Shown in pieces: positions 1 through 8,929 of a stretch of 64,000 bases of DNA. Position 1 is the stretch's first letter. Each line of letters opens with the position of its first letter. A program made the translations under genes and the position numbers. Below the pieces are notes generated by a model that made no database searches, was not told where the DNA came from, and saw nothing but the letters and a program-made list of their open reading frames with translations. The stretch is from NCBI GenBank assembly GCA_945876745.1, contig CAMCPL010000001.1, forward strand, positions 124,001 through 188,000, read 5' to 3'. Origin of the DNA: an uncultured Clostridia bacterium (GTDB taxonomy: Bacteria > Bacillota > Clostridia > Oscillospirales > Acutalibacteraceae).

Positions 1-2
1 AG

Positions 3-983
3 GCGGAGAGCGTGGCACAGCTTATCTCGGCGCAGGGCGAGGCGGCAATGAAAGCCTCGTTCAACGCAATGCAGGGCAGTCTGAGTAATAAGATTAACGG
101 CGTTTTGCAGATTTTGCTCGACACCTCGGCTGTTATGTCGGCGTGGGTCGACTACCCCGACGAGGAAATTCCCGAGCTTGAAGAAAACGATTTGATGAGC
201 AGTCTTCAAAAATGCGAAAGCGAGCTTGAGTCTTTGCTGAAAAGCTACGACAACGGACAAACGATTATCGGCGGAGTTGATACTGTTATTGCAGGTATGC
301 CGAACGTAGGAAAAAGTAGTCTTATGAATATGCTCGTCGGCAGAGACAAGAGCATTGTTACCCATATTGCAGGAACAACCCGCGATATAGTCGAAGAAAG
401 CGTAAGGCTCGGAAATATTGTTTTGCACCTGCGTGACACGGCAGGCTTGCGGCAGAGCGACGATGTTGTTGAGAGTATAGGTATCGACAAGGCGTACAAG
501 GCGCTTGACGACGCACAGCTTGTACTTGCGGTTTTTGACAATGGCCGTGAGCTTTGCGAAAGAGATTTTGATTTGATTGAAAGATGCAAAGGCAAAAACG
601 CCGTTGCGGTCATAAACAAAAACGATTTGGAGCAGAAGCTCGATATTAAACGTATTCAAAATTCATTTGCAAGCGTTGTGTGCATATCGGCTCAAAACGG
701 CGAGGGCTTGAGCGAGCTTGAAAACGCAGTTGAGCAAATGCTCGGCGTTAGCGATTTTGATACAAACGCACCTATGCTTGCAAATTCAAGACAAAGACAA
801 AATTGTCAAAATGCGCTTGAATGTATAAGACAGGCTATCGACGGTCTTTCGTTGGGCGTAACATATGACGCACTTAATGTTATGATAGACAGCGCTTGCG
901 ATGAGCTGCTTTCGCTTACAGGCAAAAAGGCGACAAGCGAGGTAGTTAATAATATTTTTTCAAAATTCTGTGTTGGAAAGTAA
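3..983 (+). CDS. mnmE: tRNA modification GTPase MnmE, 5' end cut by window edge
   Basis: With MnmG this GTPase installs the carboxymethylaminomethyl group on wobble U34 of several tRNAs. The frame is open to base 3 at the window edge, so the GTG at 12 is not the true start; about 325 of roughly 450 residues are visible and most of the N-terminal folate-binding domain is missing. The inserted G domain shows GMPNVGKSS (G1, near base 295), AGTTRD (G2), DTAG (G3) and NKND (G4). The protein ends FCVGK, matching the catalytic C-terminal CxGK motif. mnmG begins 8 bp after the stop, the usual Bacillota order. Confidence 0.96.
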   Translation, partial: AESVAQLISAQGEAAMKASFNAMQGSLSNKINGVLQILLDTSAVMSAWVDYPDEEIPELEENDLMSSLQKCESELESLLKSYDNGQTIIGGVDTVIAGMPNVGKSSLMNMLVGRDKSIVTHIAGTTRDIVEESVRLGNIVLHLRDTAGLRQSDDVVESIGIDKAYKALDDAQLVLAVFDNGRELCERDFDLIERCKGKNAVAVINKNDLEQKLDIKRIQNSFASVVCISAQNGEGLSELENAVEQMLGVSDFDTNAPMLANSRQRQNCQNALECIRQAIDGLSLGVTYDALNVMIDSACDELLSLTGKKATSEVVNNIFSKFCVGK

Positions 984-991
984 GTGGAGAT

Positions 992-2866
992 ATGGAATAT
1001 TTTGCAGGAGAATATGATGTTATAGTAATCGGCGCAGGTCACGCAGGAATCGAAGCGTGTCTTGCGAGCGCAAGGCTCGGTGCAAAAACCGCCGTGTTTA
1101 CGATAAATCTTGACTGGGTGGGAAATATGCCGTGTAATCCGTCAATCGGCGGCACGAGTAAAGGACACCTTGTCAGAGAAATTGACGCGCTCGGCGGTGA
1201 AATGGGCAAAGCGGCAGACAAATATTCGCTTCAAAGCCGTATGCTGAATTTGGGTAAAGGCCCTGCCGTTCATTCACTTCGTGCACAAATCGACAGGCGT
1301 GAATATTCCGCAGGTATGAAGCACACTCTTGAGCTTTGCGAAAACCTTGATATTCGTCAGGGCGAAATAGTCGATTTATACAAAGACGGTGATAAATGGT
1401 ATGTTAAAACAAGGCTTGAAGCGGTGTTCAGCGCAAAATGCGTAATTCTTGCAACAGGCACATTTCTCGGCGGCAGAGTTTATATTGGTGATGTTTCGTA
1501 TGAGAGCGGCCCCGACGGAATGTTTCCGGCAAACGATTTGAGCAAGGCGCTGTATAAGCTGGGCATTCCGCTTCGCAGATTCAAGACGGGAACACCGAGC
1601 AGAGTTAATCGCAGGAGCATTGATTTCAGCGAGCTTGAAGTTCAGCAGGGTGACGAACGCACAGTTCCCTTTTCATTCGAAACAAACAAAAATCCCGAAA
1701 ACAAGGTCGTTTGCCACATAACCTATACAAACGAGCAGACGAAAAAAATCATTTTAGACAATCTTCACCGTTCACCGATGTACAGCGGAAAAATCGAGGG
1801 CAAGGGTCCGCGCTACTGTCCGAGCTTTGAGGACAAGATAGTGCGCTTTGCCGACAAGCAGAGACATCAGCTTTTCATTGAGCCGTGCGGCGAGAACACC
1901 GAGGAGATGTATCTTCAAGGCTTGAGCTCCTCTTTGCCGGAGGATGTTCAGCTTGACTTCATTCATACGATAAAGGGGCTTGAGCACGCACAGGTTATGC
2001 GCCCGGCTTACGCAATTGAGTATGATTGCGTTGACCCGACGGCACTTAAAGCAAGTCTTGAATTTCAAGATATAGACGGTCTGTTCGGCGCAGGACAGTT
2101 CAACGGCTCAAGCGGATATGAGGAAGCGGCGGCACAGGGCTTGGTTGCAGGAATAAACGCCGCACGCAAGGTTTTGGGAAAAGAGCCGGTTATTCTTGAC
2201 CGAGGCGGCTCGTATATCGGAACGCTTATAGACGATTTGGTAACGAAGGGCTGTACCGACCCGTACCGTATGATGACGAGCAGAAGCGAGTACCGTTTGG
2301 TGCTTCGTCAGGACAATGCCGATTTGCGCCTAACTCCGCTCGGATATGAAATCGGGCTTATAAACGAGGAGCGTTATGCAAGGTTTGTCGAAAAGACAAG
2401 GCTTATTGATGAGGAAATGCAAAGGGTCGCTTCCCTTTCAATTCCGCTTTCCGACGAACTTCAAAAAATGCTTGTTCAGCGTGGAACTGCCGAGCTCAAA
2501 ACAGGCTGCAAGATGATTGAGCTTCTTCGCAGACCGCAGATAAGCTATGACGATTTGGCACCGTTTGACATAAACCGCCCCGACCTTCCCTACGAAATCT
2601 TTGAGCAGGTCGAGATTAGCATAAAATACGAGGGCTATATTAAAAAGCAGGAGGCGCAGATTAAGGAAATGCGCCGTCTTGAAGCAAAGAAAATTCCCGA
2701 CGATATCGACTATGCTTCATTAAAGGGTCTACGCCTTGAAGCGGTTGAAAAGCTGAGTAAAATCAGACCGCAGAACTTGGGACAAGCAGGCAGAATAAGC
2801 GGCGTTAACCCTGCCGACGTTACTGCGCTGAATATAATTTTGGAGAGTATGGGCTATGATAGATAA
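992..2866 (+). CDS. mnmG: tRNA uridine-5-carboxymethylaminomethyl modification enzyme MnmG
   Basis: FAD- and NADH-dependent partner of MnmE in U34 modification; it transfers the methylene carbon of methylene-tetrahydrofolate. The 624-aa length is normal. The N-terminal FAD-binding motif GAGHAGIEA lies at residues 15-23, followed by the family-typical NPSIGG and GPRYCPS segments; the C-terminal third is the tRNA/MnmE-binding region. The ATG at 992 follows GTGGAGAT. The 3' end overlaps rsmG by 11 bp, indicating translational coupling in one transcript with mnmE. Confidence 0.97.
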   Translation: MEYFAGEYDVIVIGAGHAGIEACLASARLGAKTAVFTINLDWVGNMPCNPSIGGTSKGHLVREIDALGGEMGKAADKYSLQSRMLNLGKGPAVHSLRAQIDRREYSAGMKHTLELCENLDIRQGEIVDLYKDGDKWYVKTRLEAVFSAKCVILATGTFLGGRVYIGDVSYESGPDGMFPANDLSKALYKLGIPLRRFKTGTPSRVNRRSIDFSELEVQQGDERTVPFSFETNKNPENKVVCHITYTNEQTKKIILDNLHRSPMYSGKIEGKGPRYCPSFEDKIVRFADKQRHQLFIEPCGENTEEMYLQGLSSSLPEDVQLDFIHTIKGLEHAQVMRPAYAIEYDCVDPTALKASLEFQDIDGLFGAGQFNGSSGYEEAAAQGLVAGINAARKVLGKEPVILDRGGSYIGTLIDDLVTKGCTDPYRMMTSRSEYRLVLRQDNADLRLTPLGYEIGLINEERYARFVEKTRLIDEEMQRVASLSIPLSDELQKMLVQRGTAELKTGCKMIELLRRPQISYDDLAPFDINRPDLPYEIFEQVEISIKYEGYIKKQEAQIKEMRRLEAKKIPDDIDYASLKGLRLEAVEKLSKIRPQNLGQAGRISGVNPADVTALNIILESMGYDR

Positions 2867-3560
2867 AAAACGATTTACCGACCTGTGCGAAAAAAACGGA
2901 ATACTGCTTGATAATACAGCACTTGACAGATTCGATTTGTTTGCGAGATTGCTTGTTGAGTGGAACACAAAAATGAACCTTACGGCTATAACCGAGCCGC
3001 AGGAAATCGAGGTTAAGCATTTTCTTGACTGTCTTTTGGTGCAAAAATATTTTGATTTTTCAAGCGTGAAAACGGCGGTTGATATCGGAGCCGGCGCAGG
3101 CTTCCCGTCTATTCCGCTTTTGATATGCAACGAAAACGTCGAATTTACGCTTGTTGACAGTCTCAACAAGAGGCTCGATTTTTTGTCGGTTGTCTGCAAG
3201 GAGCTTGGTTTGAACGCACGACTTATTCATTCAAGAGCCGAGGAGTTAGGACAGGATGAGGATTTTAGGGAGAACTTTGATTTAGCACTCGCAAGAGCAG
3301 TCGCACCTATGAATGTATTGAGCGAATACTGCTTGCCGTTTGTGAAGTCGGGCGGTTCGTTCGTTGCACTCAAGGGCTCAAACGACGATATAACGCCGGC
3401 GCAAAACGCAATAAAAACGCTGGGCGGCGAGCTTATAAATAATGTTTCATATAAACTAAACGACGGTGATTTGCGTACTCTTGCCATAGTAAAAAAGATA
3501 TCGCAAACTCCGACACAATACCCCAGAAAGCCAAAGAAAATATCAACGAAACCCTTGTAA
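2856..3560 (+). CDS. rsmG: 16S rRNA (guanine-527-N7)-methyltransferase RsmG
   Basis: SAM-dependent methyltransferase that makes m7G527 in 16S rRNA. The 234-aa protein has the SAM motif DIGAGAGFPSIPL near residue 73 and the C-terminal YPRKP..KKP tail typical of Bacillota RsmG. It overlaps mnmG by 11 bp, and a strong terminator follows at 3582, so the mnmE-mnmG-rsmG unit ends here. Confidence 0.95.
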   Translation: MIDKKRFTDLCEKNGILLDNTALDRFDLFARLLVEWNTKMNLTAITEPQEIEVKHFLDCLLVQKYFDFSSVKTAVDIGAGAGFPSIPLLICNENVEFTLVDSLNKRLDFLSVVCKELGLNARLIHSRAEELGQDEDFRENFDLALARAVAPMNVLSEYCLPFVKSGGSFVALKGSNDDITPAQNAIKTLGGELINNVSYKLNDGDLRTLAIVKKISQTPTQYPRKPKKISTKPL

Positions 3561-3581
3561 ATAAAGGCTTTTTGCCGAATT

Positions 3582-3619
3582 AAAGGACTTTTTCACGACG
3601 AAAAAGTCTTTATTTTTTT
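3582..3619 (+). terminator. Rho-independent terminator after rsmG
   Basis: AAAGGACTTTTT and AAAAAGTCTTT form a stem (one G.U) around CACGACG and are followed by ATTTTTTTA. It separates the rsmG unit from noc. Confidence 0.85.
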
Positions 3620-3665
3620 ATGTGTTTATGATAATATATAGTCAGTCCAAAGGAGAGGACAGGCT

Positions 3666-4484
3666 ATGAACAATATAACCTATATTGCAACTGAAAAGCT
3701 GTTGCCAAATCCGCATCAGCCCCGTCATCAGTTCAAGAGCGAGGAAATGCTTTCTCTTGCAAACTCAATAAAGGAAAACGGAATATTGCAACCGCTTCTT
3801 ATTCGCAGAATGAACAACTCGGATTACTGCGAAATCATTGCAGGAGAACGCCGACTTCGAGGCGCAATACTTGCAGGTGTTCAAAAGGTGCCCTGTATTG
3901 AGGTTGAATGTGACAGCGAAAAAAGCGCGGTCATATCAATACTTGAAAATGTACAGCGTGAGGACTTATCATTTTTCGAGGAAGCCGCCGCAATCGGACA
4001 ACTGACAACCGTGTTCGGTATGAGCCAGCAGGACGTTGCAAAATATCTCGGTAAAAGCCAATCGGCATTATCAAACAAGCTTCGATTGCTGAAATTGCCT
4101 GTCGATGTCAGGTATTTTATCGAAAAAGAAGGCTTAACGGAACGTCACGCAAGAGCGCTTTTGCAAATTGAAAGCGAAAAGGATATTTGGAGGGTGCTCA
4201 ACGTAATAAAAGAGCGTTCACTCAACGTTGCGCAAACGGAGGCGTATATCAATTCTCTTTATTCAAAGCCCAAGAAGCCGAAGCGAGAGACTAAGGCAAT
4301 ATATAAGGATTTAAGAATTTTCGTTAACACCGTAAACCGTGCAATTAAAACAATGCAGGAATCAGGCATTGATGCAATATCAGACAAAACAGAAACAGAC
4401 GAATATATAGAATTTAGAGTAAAAATACCGAAAATCGGTCAAGCAGAGCCTAAATTGAAGCTCCTTGACGCAAAACACGCTTAA
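3666..4484 (+). CDS. noc: Nucleoid-occlusion / ParB-like DNA-binding protein (Noc family)
   Basis: ParB-family CTP-switch protein; in Bacillus Noc spreads from its own sites and blocks FtsZ assembly over DNA. The 272-aa protein has the N-terminal ParB/Srx fold with AGERRLRG and ENVQREDLS motifs, then a KorB-type helix-turn-helix with GKSQSALSNKLRLLKLP. The Q and NK residues in that helix resemble Noc rather than the canonical ParB encoded at 5513 (GKSRPAITNSLRLLRLP). The position between rsmG and parA matches Bacillus noc. Unlike Bacillus Noc, it starts directly at the ParB fold after AAAGGAGAGG and has no N-terminal amphipathic helix. A second ParB-type role is possible. Confidence 0.85.
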   Translation: MNNITYIATEKLLPNPHQPRHQFKSEEMLSLANSIKENGILQPLLIRRMNNSDYCEIIAGERRLRGAILAGVQKVPCIEVECDSEKSAVISILENVQREDLSFFEEAAAIGQLTTVFGMSQQDVAKYLGKSQSALSNKLRLLKLPVDVRYFIEKEGLTERHARALLQIESEKDIWRVLNVIKERSLNVAQTEAYINSLYSKPKKPKRETKAIYKDLRIFVNTVNRAIKTMQESGIDAISDKTETDEYIEFRVKIPKIGQAEPKLKLLDAKHA

Positions 4485-4580
4485 AACGGGCAACCGTTTT
4501 AATATATTCTCCTCTTTTCATCACAGCGAAACAGACAGGCATTACGCTTGTCTGTTTTGCTTTTTGTAATATTCGAACTG

Positions 4581-4596
4581 TGTTTCACGTGAAACA
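4581..4596. promoter_or_regulatory. parS centromere site 1
   Basis: TGTTTCACGTGAAACA is a perfect 16-bp palindrome identical to the bacterial parS consensus. It lies upstream of parA-parB in the noc-parA gap. Confidence 0.97.
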
Positions 4597-4640
4597 TTCC
4601 TGTTTCATCGTTCCACAAAAGAGACTTTTCTATATATAGC

Positions 4641-4656
4641 CGTTTCACGTGAAACA
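4641..4656. promoter_or_regulatory. parS centromere site 2
   Basis: CGTTTCACGTGAAACA matches parS at 15 of 16 positions. It starts 60 bp after site 1 and ends 17 bp before the -35 of the parA promoter, so bound ParB could also affect parAB transcription. Confidence 0.94.
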
Positions 4657-4673
4657 TATACCATATATTCACC

Positions 4674-4702
4674 TTGATATATTTTGTTATCAGTAGTATA
4701 AT
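4674..4702 (+). promoter_or_regulatory. Sigma-A-type promoter for parA-parB
   Basis: TTGATA, a 17-nt spacer and TATAAT, ending 36 bp before the parA start and directly downstream of the second parS. Confidence 0.75.
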
Positions 4703-4738
4703 AACTAATGAAGTATTATAATATACGGAGGTGAAAAT

Positions 4739-5503
4739 ATGGGAAAAACCGTTGCAATATTCAACCAAAAAGGCGGCGTGGGTAAAACTACAACCTGCGT
4801 TAATATGGCGGCGGCTCTTGGCTTAAAGGGTAAAAAAACACTACTTATAGATATTGACCCCCAAGGTAACTCAACATCAGGTGTAGGCGTAGATAAAAGC
4901 ACTGTTGAATACAGTACATATGATGTTTTGACAGGAGAAACCACTGCACGTTCTATTATGATTGAAACTCAGTTCAAAAATTTGTGGCTGCTCCCTGCTA
5001 ATATGAACCTTGCAGGCGCAGAAATTGAGCTTGCGGAAATGGAAAACAGAAATAGTATTCTCAAAAAAGCGATAGCAACGCTTGTTATGGAATTTGATTA
5101 TGTAGTTATAGACTGTCCGCCGTCACTCGGAATACTGTCAATAAATGCGTTGGTTGCTTCCGATACGCTGATTGTACCGCTTCAATGCGAATATTATGCA
5201 CTTGAGGGATTAAGTCAGCTCGTATCTACCGTAAGAACAATAAAACAGCATTATAACGAGCATTTAGAGCTTGAGGGTGTGTTGTTTACTATGTATGACA
5301 GTAGGTTGAAGTTGACCCAGCAGGTAATCGACGAGGTTGCGAAGTATTTTCCAAATAAACCATACAAGGCTATGATACCGCGTAGCGTAAAGGTTGCAGA
5401 GGCGCCGAGCTTCGGACAGCCTGTTGTTTACTACGAAAAGTATTCAAAACCGTCATTCGCATACAGAAAATTCGTTGATGAATTTTTGAAGGCTAATAAA
5501 TAA
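4739..5503 (+). CDS. parA: Chromosome partitioning ATPase ParA/Soj
   Basis: Deviant Walker ATPase that works with ParB on parS to segregate origins and, in spore formers, tunes DnaA activity. The 254-aa protein has the Walker A motif KGGVGKTT near residue 11, the switch DIDPQGNST, and VVIDCPPSLG as Walker B. The start is fixed by GGAGGTG seven bases upstream. parB starts 9 bp after the stop, so the two genes form one operon next to two parS sites. Confidence 0.97.
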   Translation: MGKTVAIFNQKGGVGKTTTCVNMAAALGLKGKKTLLIDIDPQGNSTSGVGVDKSTVEYSTYDVLTGETTARSIMIETQFKNLWLLPANMNLAGAEIELAEMENRNSILKKAIATLVMEFDYVVIDCPPSLGILSINALVASDTLIVPLQCEYYALEGLSQLVSTVRTIKQHYNEHLELEGVLFTMYDSRLKLTQQVIDEVAKYFPNKPYKAMIPRSVKVAEAPSFGQPVVYYEKYSKPSFAYRKFVDEFLKANK

Positions 5504-5512
5504 GGAGAAGTT

Positions 5513-6358
5513 ATGGCTAAACAATCAGGACTCGGCAAGGGCTTGGGAGCATTAATGCTCGAAAACAACACGGACAGTATGGTGTCCACAAGCACCTTGA
5601 GCATAAACGAGATTATACCAAACAAAGACCAGCCCCGTAAAACCTTCGACGAAGAGGCATTACAGGAGCTTGCGGACTCGATAAAGCAACACGGCGTGTT
5701 ACAGCCGCTTCTTGTAAGACCGCTTACAACAGGCGGATATCAGCTTGTAGCCGGTGAACGCCGCTGGCGCGCGTCACGAATTGCCGAACTAAAGGAAGTT
5801 CCGGTTATTATCAAGGAATTATCCGATAATGAAGCAATGGAAATTGCAATCATCGAAAACCTGCAAAGAGAGGATCTTAACCCTATTGAAGAGGCGGAGG
5901 GCTTGCAGGCGCTTATCGACAAATGCGGCTACACGCAGGAGGAGGTTGCCGTTTCAGTTGGAAAATCAAGACCGGCTATCACAAACTCACTTCGTCTTTT
6001 GAGACTGCCTGAGGAGGTTCGCTCGCTCACAAAGGATGGCTTCATTTCCGCAGGTCACGCAAGAGCACTACTTGCTTTTGATAACCAGGCTATGATGCTC
6101 GAATGTGCCGAGCAGATAGTAGCGAAAAAGCTGACCGTAAGAGACGTCGAAAAAATGGCGAAACGCCCTATACATAAGGCTTCTGAGGCTTCTTCACCGA
6201 AGCGCAGAGACAGCTTTTACGACGAGGTTGAGATTGCCTTGAGCGACGCACTCGGCACAAGAGTTAAGGTGTATAACGGCAGAAATAAGGGCACTCTTGA
6301 AATAGAATTTTATACCCTTGACGACCTTAAAAATATTGCAAACACAATCGCAAAATAA
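5513..6358 (+). CDS. parB: Chromosome partitioning protein ParB/Spo0J
   Basis: CTP-dependent clamp that loads at parS and recruits SMC. The 281-aa protein has an N-terminal domain with AGERRWRASR and ENLQREDLNP, a helix-turn-helix GKSRPAITNSLRLLRLP with the ParB-type recognition residues, and a basic linker followed by a C-terminal dimerization region. It is coupled to parA (9-bp gap). The paralogue at 3666 differs mainly in the recognition helix. Confidence 0.97.
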   Translation: MAKQSGLGKGLGALMLENNTDSMVSTSTLSINEIIPNKDQPRKTFDEEALQELADSIKQHGVLQPLLVRPLTTGGYQLVAGERRWRASRIAELKEVPVIIKELSDNEAMEIAIIENLQREDLNPIEEAEGLQALIDKCGYTQEEVAVSVGKSRPAITNSLRLLRLPEEVRSLTKDGFISAGHARALLAFDNQAMMLECAEQIVAKKLTVRDVEKMAKRPIHKASEASSPKRRDSFYDEVEIALSDALGTRVKVYNGRNKGTLEIEFYTLDDLKNIANTIAK

Positions 6359-6397
6359 GTATTTCACATAAACATAATAAAGTATAGGAGAATTAAA

Positions 6398-7684
6398 ATG
6401 CTTGATATTAAATTTGTAAGGGAAAATCCCGAATTAGTTAAGGAGAACATCAAAAAGAAGTTCCAGGACAAGAAGCTCGTCCTTGTTGACGAGGTAATTG
6501 AGCTTGACGAGGAACGCAGAACAGTAATCGCAAGAGCGGACGAGCTTCGTGCAAACCGCAATAAGATTTCAAAGGAAATCGGTGCGCTTATGGCACAGGG
6601 TAAGCGTGAAGAAGGTATGGCGCTTAAGGAACAGGTTACCGCACAGGCAAAGGAACTTGACGAGCTCAGCGCAAAGGAAACACAGCTTGAAAAGGAGCTT
6701 ACTCAAAGAATGATGATGATACCAAACATCATTGACGAGTCGGTTCCTATCGGCAAGGACGACAGCGAAAATGTTGAGGTTCAGAGATTTGGCGAGCCTG
6801 TTGTACCTGATTTCGAAATTCCTTATCACACCGATATTATGGAAACGTTTGACGGCATTGATATGGAAGCAGCCGGCAGAGTTGCGGGCAACGGCTTTTA
6901 TTATCTTATGGGCGATATTGCAAGGCTTCACAGCGCAGTTATCAGCTATGCACGTGACTTTATGATTGACAGAGGTTTCACATATGTCGTTCCTCCGTTT
7001 ATGATTAGAAGCAATGTTGTAACAGGTGTTATGAGCTTTGAGGAAATGGACGCTATGATGTACAAAATTGAGGGCGAGGATTTGTATCTTATCGGTACAT
7101 CAGAGCACTCAATGATAGGCAAGTTCATTGATACAATCACACCGGAGGAAAAGCTGCCGCTTACTCTTACCTCATATTCACCCTGCTTCCGCAAGGAAAA
7201 GGGAGCGCACGGTATCGAGGAAAGAGGCGTTTACCGTATTCATCAGTTTGAAAAGCAGGAAATGGTTGTTGTATGTAAGCCCGAAGAGTCGATGTATTGG
7301 TTCGATCAGCTTTGGAAAAACACCGTTGATTTGTTCAGAAGTCTCGATATTCCGGTAAGAACGCTTGAATGTTGTTCGGGTGACCTCGCAGATTTGAAGG
7401 TTAAGAGCGTTGACGTTGAGGCTTGGTCTCCGAGACAGAAAAAGTATTTCGAGGTTGGCTCGTGCTCAAATCTTACCGACGCACAGGCACGCAGACTGAA
7501 GATTAGAATTAAGGGCGAAAACGGCAACTACCTTGCTCACACTCTTAATAATACGGTTGTTGCACCGCCGAGAATGTTGATTGCTTTCCTTGAAAACAAT
7601 CTCAACGCAGACGGCAGCGTTTCAATCCCCGAAGCCCTTCGTATGTATATGGGCGGCAAGGACAAAATCGTTCCTACAAAATAA
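6398..7684 (+). CDS. serS: Seryl-tRNA synthetase
   Basis: Charges tRNA-Ser. The 428-aa protein has an N-terminal coiled-coil arm (residues 25-105) that contacts the long tRNA variable arm, then the class II core. Motif 2 reads SPCFRKEKGAHG and the motif 3 region LNNTVVAPPRMLIAFLEN, which departs from the common GLAVGRTLVAILEN form while keeping the arginine, so this is probably a divergent Clostridia-type SerRS. GGAG precedes the start. Only 39 bp separates it from parB, leaving no room for a T-box leader. Confidence 0.93.
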   Translation: MLDIKFVRENPELVKENIKKKFQDKKLVLVDEVIELDEERRTVIARADELRANRNKISKEIGALMAQGKREEGMALKEQVTAQAKELDELSAKETQLEKELTQRMMMIPNIIDESVPIGKDDSENVEVQRFGEPVVPDFEIPYHTDIMETFDGIDMEAAGRVAGNGFYYLMGDIARLHSAVISYARDFMIDRGFTYVVPPFMIRSNVVTGVMSFEEMDAMMYKIEGEDLYLIGTSEHSMIGKFIDTITPEEKLPLTLTSYSPCFRKEKGAHGIEERGVYRIHQFEKQEMVVVCKPEESMYWFDQLWKNTVDLFRSLDIPVRTLECCSGDLADLKVKSVDVEAWSPRQKKYFEVGSCSNLTDAQARRLKIRIKGENGNYLAHTLNNTVVAPPRMLIAFLENNLNADGSVSIPEALRMYMGGKDKIVPTK

Positions 7685-7697
7685 CAACAAAAAATTA

Positions 7698-7735
7698 TTT
7701 AGGGCACCTTCGATAAAGAGGGTGCCCTAAAGTTT
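7698..7735 (+). terminator. Terminator after serS
   Basis: TTTAGGGCACC and GGTGCCCTAAA form an 11-bp stem followed by GTTTTAT, 14 bp after the serS stop. Confidence 0.9.
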
Positions 7736-7745
7736 TATATAATTA

Positions 7746-7785
7746 AATAGCTATCAGATTTTCAAAATCCGATAGCTATTTTGTG
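7746..7785. terminator. Bidirectional terminator between serS and the XRE gene
   Basis: AATAGCTATC and GATAGCTATT pair around an inner GATTTT/AAAATC stem. T-rich flanks on both sides suit both the serS transcript and the convergent regulator gene. Confidence 0.75.
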
Positions 7786-7796
7786 AAATTCTCAAT

Positions 7797-8438
7797 TTAT
7801 TTTTTGCGTTTATTTTTTATAAGGCTTCTTATAATTGTGCGTATAATTATCGTCAGCAAAATTATTGCGAGTTGAATAAATGAAAGTATTGTTGCATAGG
7901 GCAAGCCGTAGTCATACAACTCACAGCAATAGATTATACTTCCTACCAATAATTCAATTACCGAAATCGGAATGAATATAAACAACCATATAGTCTTGAT
8001 GTTGAGGCAGGACAACAACAGGGCAGAAACGGCACCGCCTAAAAGTGCGGCAAGTGGCACCGCCATTGCGTCAGAGGGTGTTGCGGTTAGAGGCACACCT
8101 ATCATAAATAATGCGTTGACCAAAACAGCCAATATATAAATCACTATTTGTGCGGATTTGAGCTTTTTGTTGGAGGCTTGTATGGTTTCAACAAAAATTT
8201 CATCTGCTTTTTTGTTTTCTTGCGTTGCGATGCGTTCGCCGATAAGCAACTCATTAACTGAAATATCCAATGCATCGCATATAGGCAAAAACAGAGATAC
8301 ATCCGGCATATTTTTTCCGGTTTCCCACCGAGATACTGATTTGTTGGAAACGCCTAATTTCTCCGCAAATTCAATTTGCGTAAAGCCTTTCGCCTTGCGG
8401 TTTTCTGCAATGAAACTACCGATTTTTTCTTGGTCCAT
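7797..8438 (-). CDS. XRE-family regulator with C-terminal membrane domain
   Basis: About 213 aa. Residues 6-65 are a Cro/C1-type helix-turn-helix (FTQIEFAEKLGVSNKSVSRW then ISVNELLIGE). After a linker the C-terminal half has four or five hydrophobic segments (for example VIYILAVLVNALFMIGVPL and a run near IILLTIIIRTII), so this is a membrane-anchored regulator of unknown signal. I place the start at the ATG at 8438 (MDQEKIG) because AAAGGTGG sits at the right distance; a GTG at 8450 would lie inside that ribosome binding site. It stands alone, convergent with serS. Confidence 0.8.
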   Translation of the reverse strand: MDQEKIGSFIAENRKAKGFTQIEFAEKLGVSNKSVSRWETGKNMPDVSLFLPICDALDISVNELLIGERIATQENKKADEIFVETIQASNKKLKSAQIVIYILAVLVNALFMIGVPLTATPSDAMAVPLAALLGGAVSALLLSCLNIKTIWLFIFIPISVIELLVGSIIYCCELYDYGLPYATILSFIQLAIILLTIIIRTIIRSLIKNKRKK

Positions 8439-8580
8439 ATATGTCACCACCTTTCAATGAGAATATAGCACGAGCCTCCACAAATGTAAAGGACACAAAG
8501 CGAGAATTATGATAAATACAAAGAGAACACCACACCTAAAACCTATAAACCGTGCCTGCCGGTAATCAAAATAGTCTCAT

Positions 8581-8616
8581 AAAAAAGGCTTCTGCACAAA
8601 ACAGGGCAAAAGCCTT
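8581..8616 (-). terminator. Minus-strand terminator, probably the original guaA-like gene terminator
   Basis: AAGGCTT and AAGCCTT form a stem followed on the minus strand by a T run. It lies 45 bp beyond the outer att core at 8661 and no minus-strand gene ends here. That fits the terminator of the ATP-PPase guaA gene before elements A and B inserted. Confidence 0.65.
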
Positions 8617-8660
8617 AAAAATTATGCGATTTTTAGGTTTAGTTGCAAGCCAAGGGGGGA

Positions 8661-8673
8661 CTATTCCCACTCG
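8661..8673. other. att core, outer end of element A
   Basis: CTATTCCCACTCG. Its complement encodes the last residues EWE and stop of GuaA. It matches the cores at 20201 and 30133 at 12 of 13 bases and, in its first base, the TAG stop of the full guaA at 53761. Native downstream DNA lies to its left. Confidence 0.85.
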
Positions 8674-8929
8674 CTTTTGAAATCCATAACTTAAACAATT
8701 TTGTATGGGCATTTTAGCTTGTGGTATCTGTTACATCTGTATTATCCATAATCTATGGACTATCAGATTTTTTGTTGCCATAGCGTTGCCACGCAACATA
8801 ATTATTATAACCTATAAAAAGAGTAATTTCAAGTGGTATGTGAGTATTATAAGTGATTTTAAAATTTCAAAGCTTTTGAAAATATTTGCAAAGTTGAGCT
8901 TTCGTCGTTCAATAATACTCACCAACATT
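8674..8929. other. Non-coding left end of element A
   Basis: About 256 bp with no supportable gene. It shares TTAAACAATTTTGT, soon after the core, with the left end of element B (near 20232), so it is probably integrase arm-binding DNA. Confidence 0.55.

Noticed and set aside
6359-6397. T-box leader upstream of serS
   Set aside because: Only 39 bp separate parB and serS; no room and no AGGGTGG.A T-box sequence.
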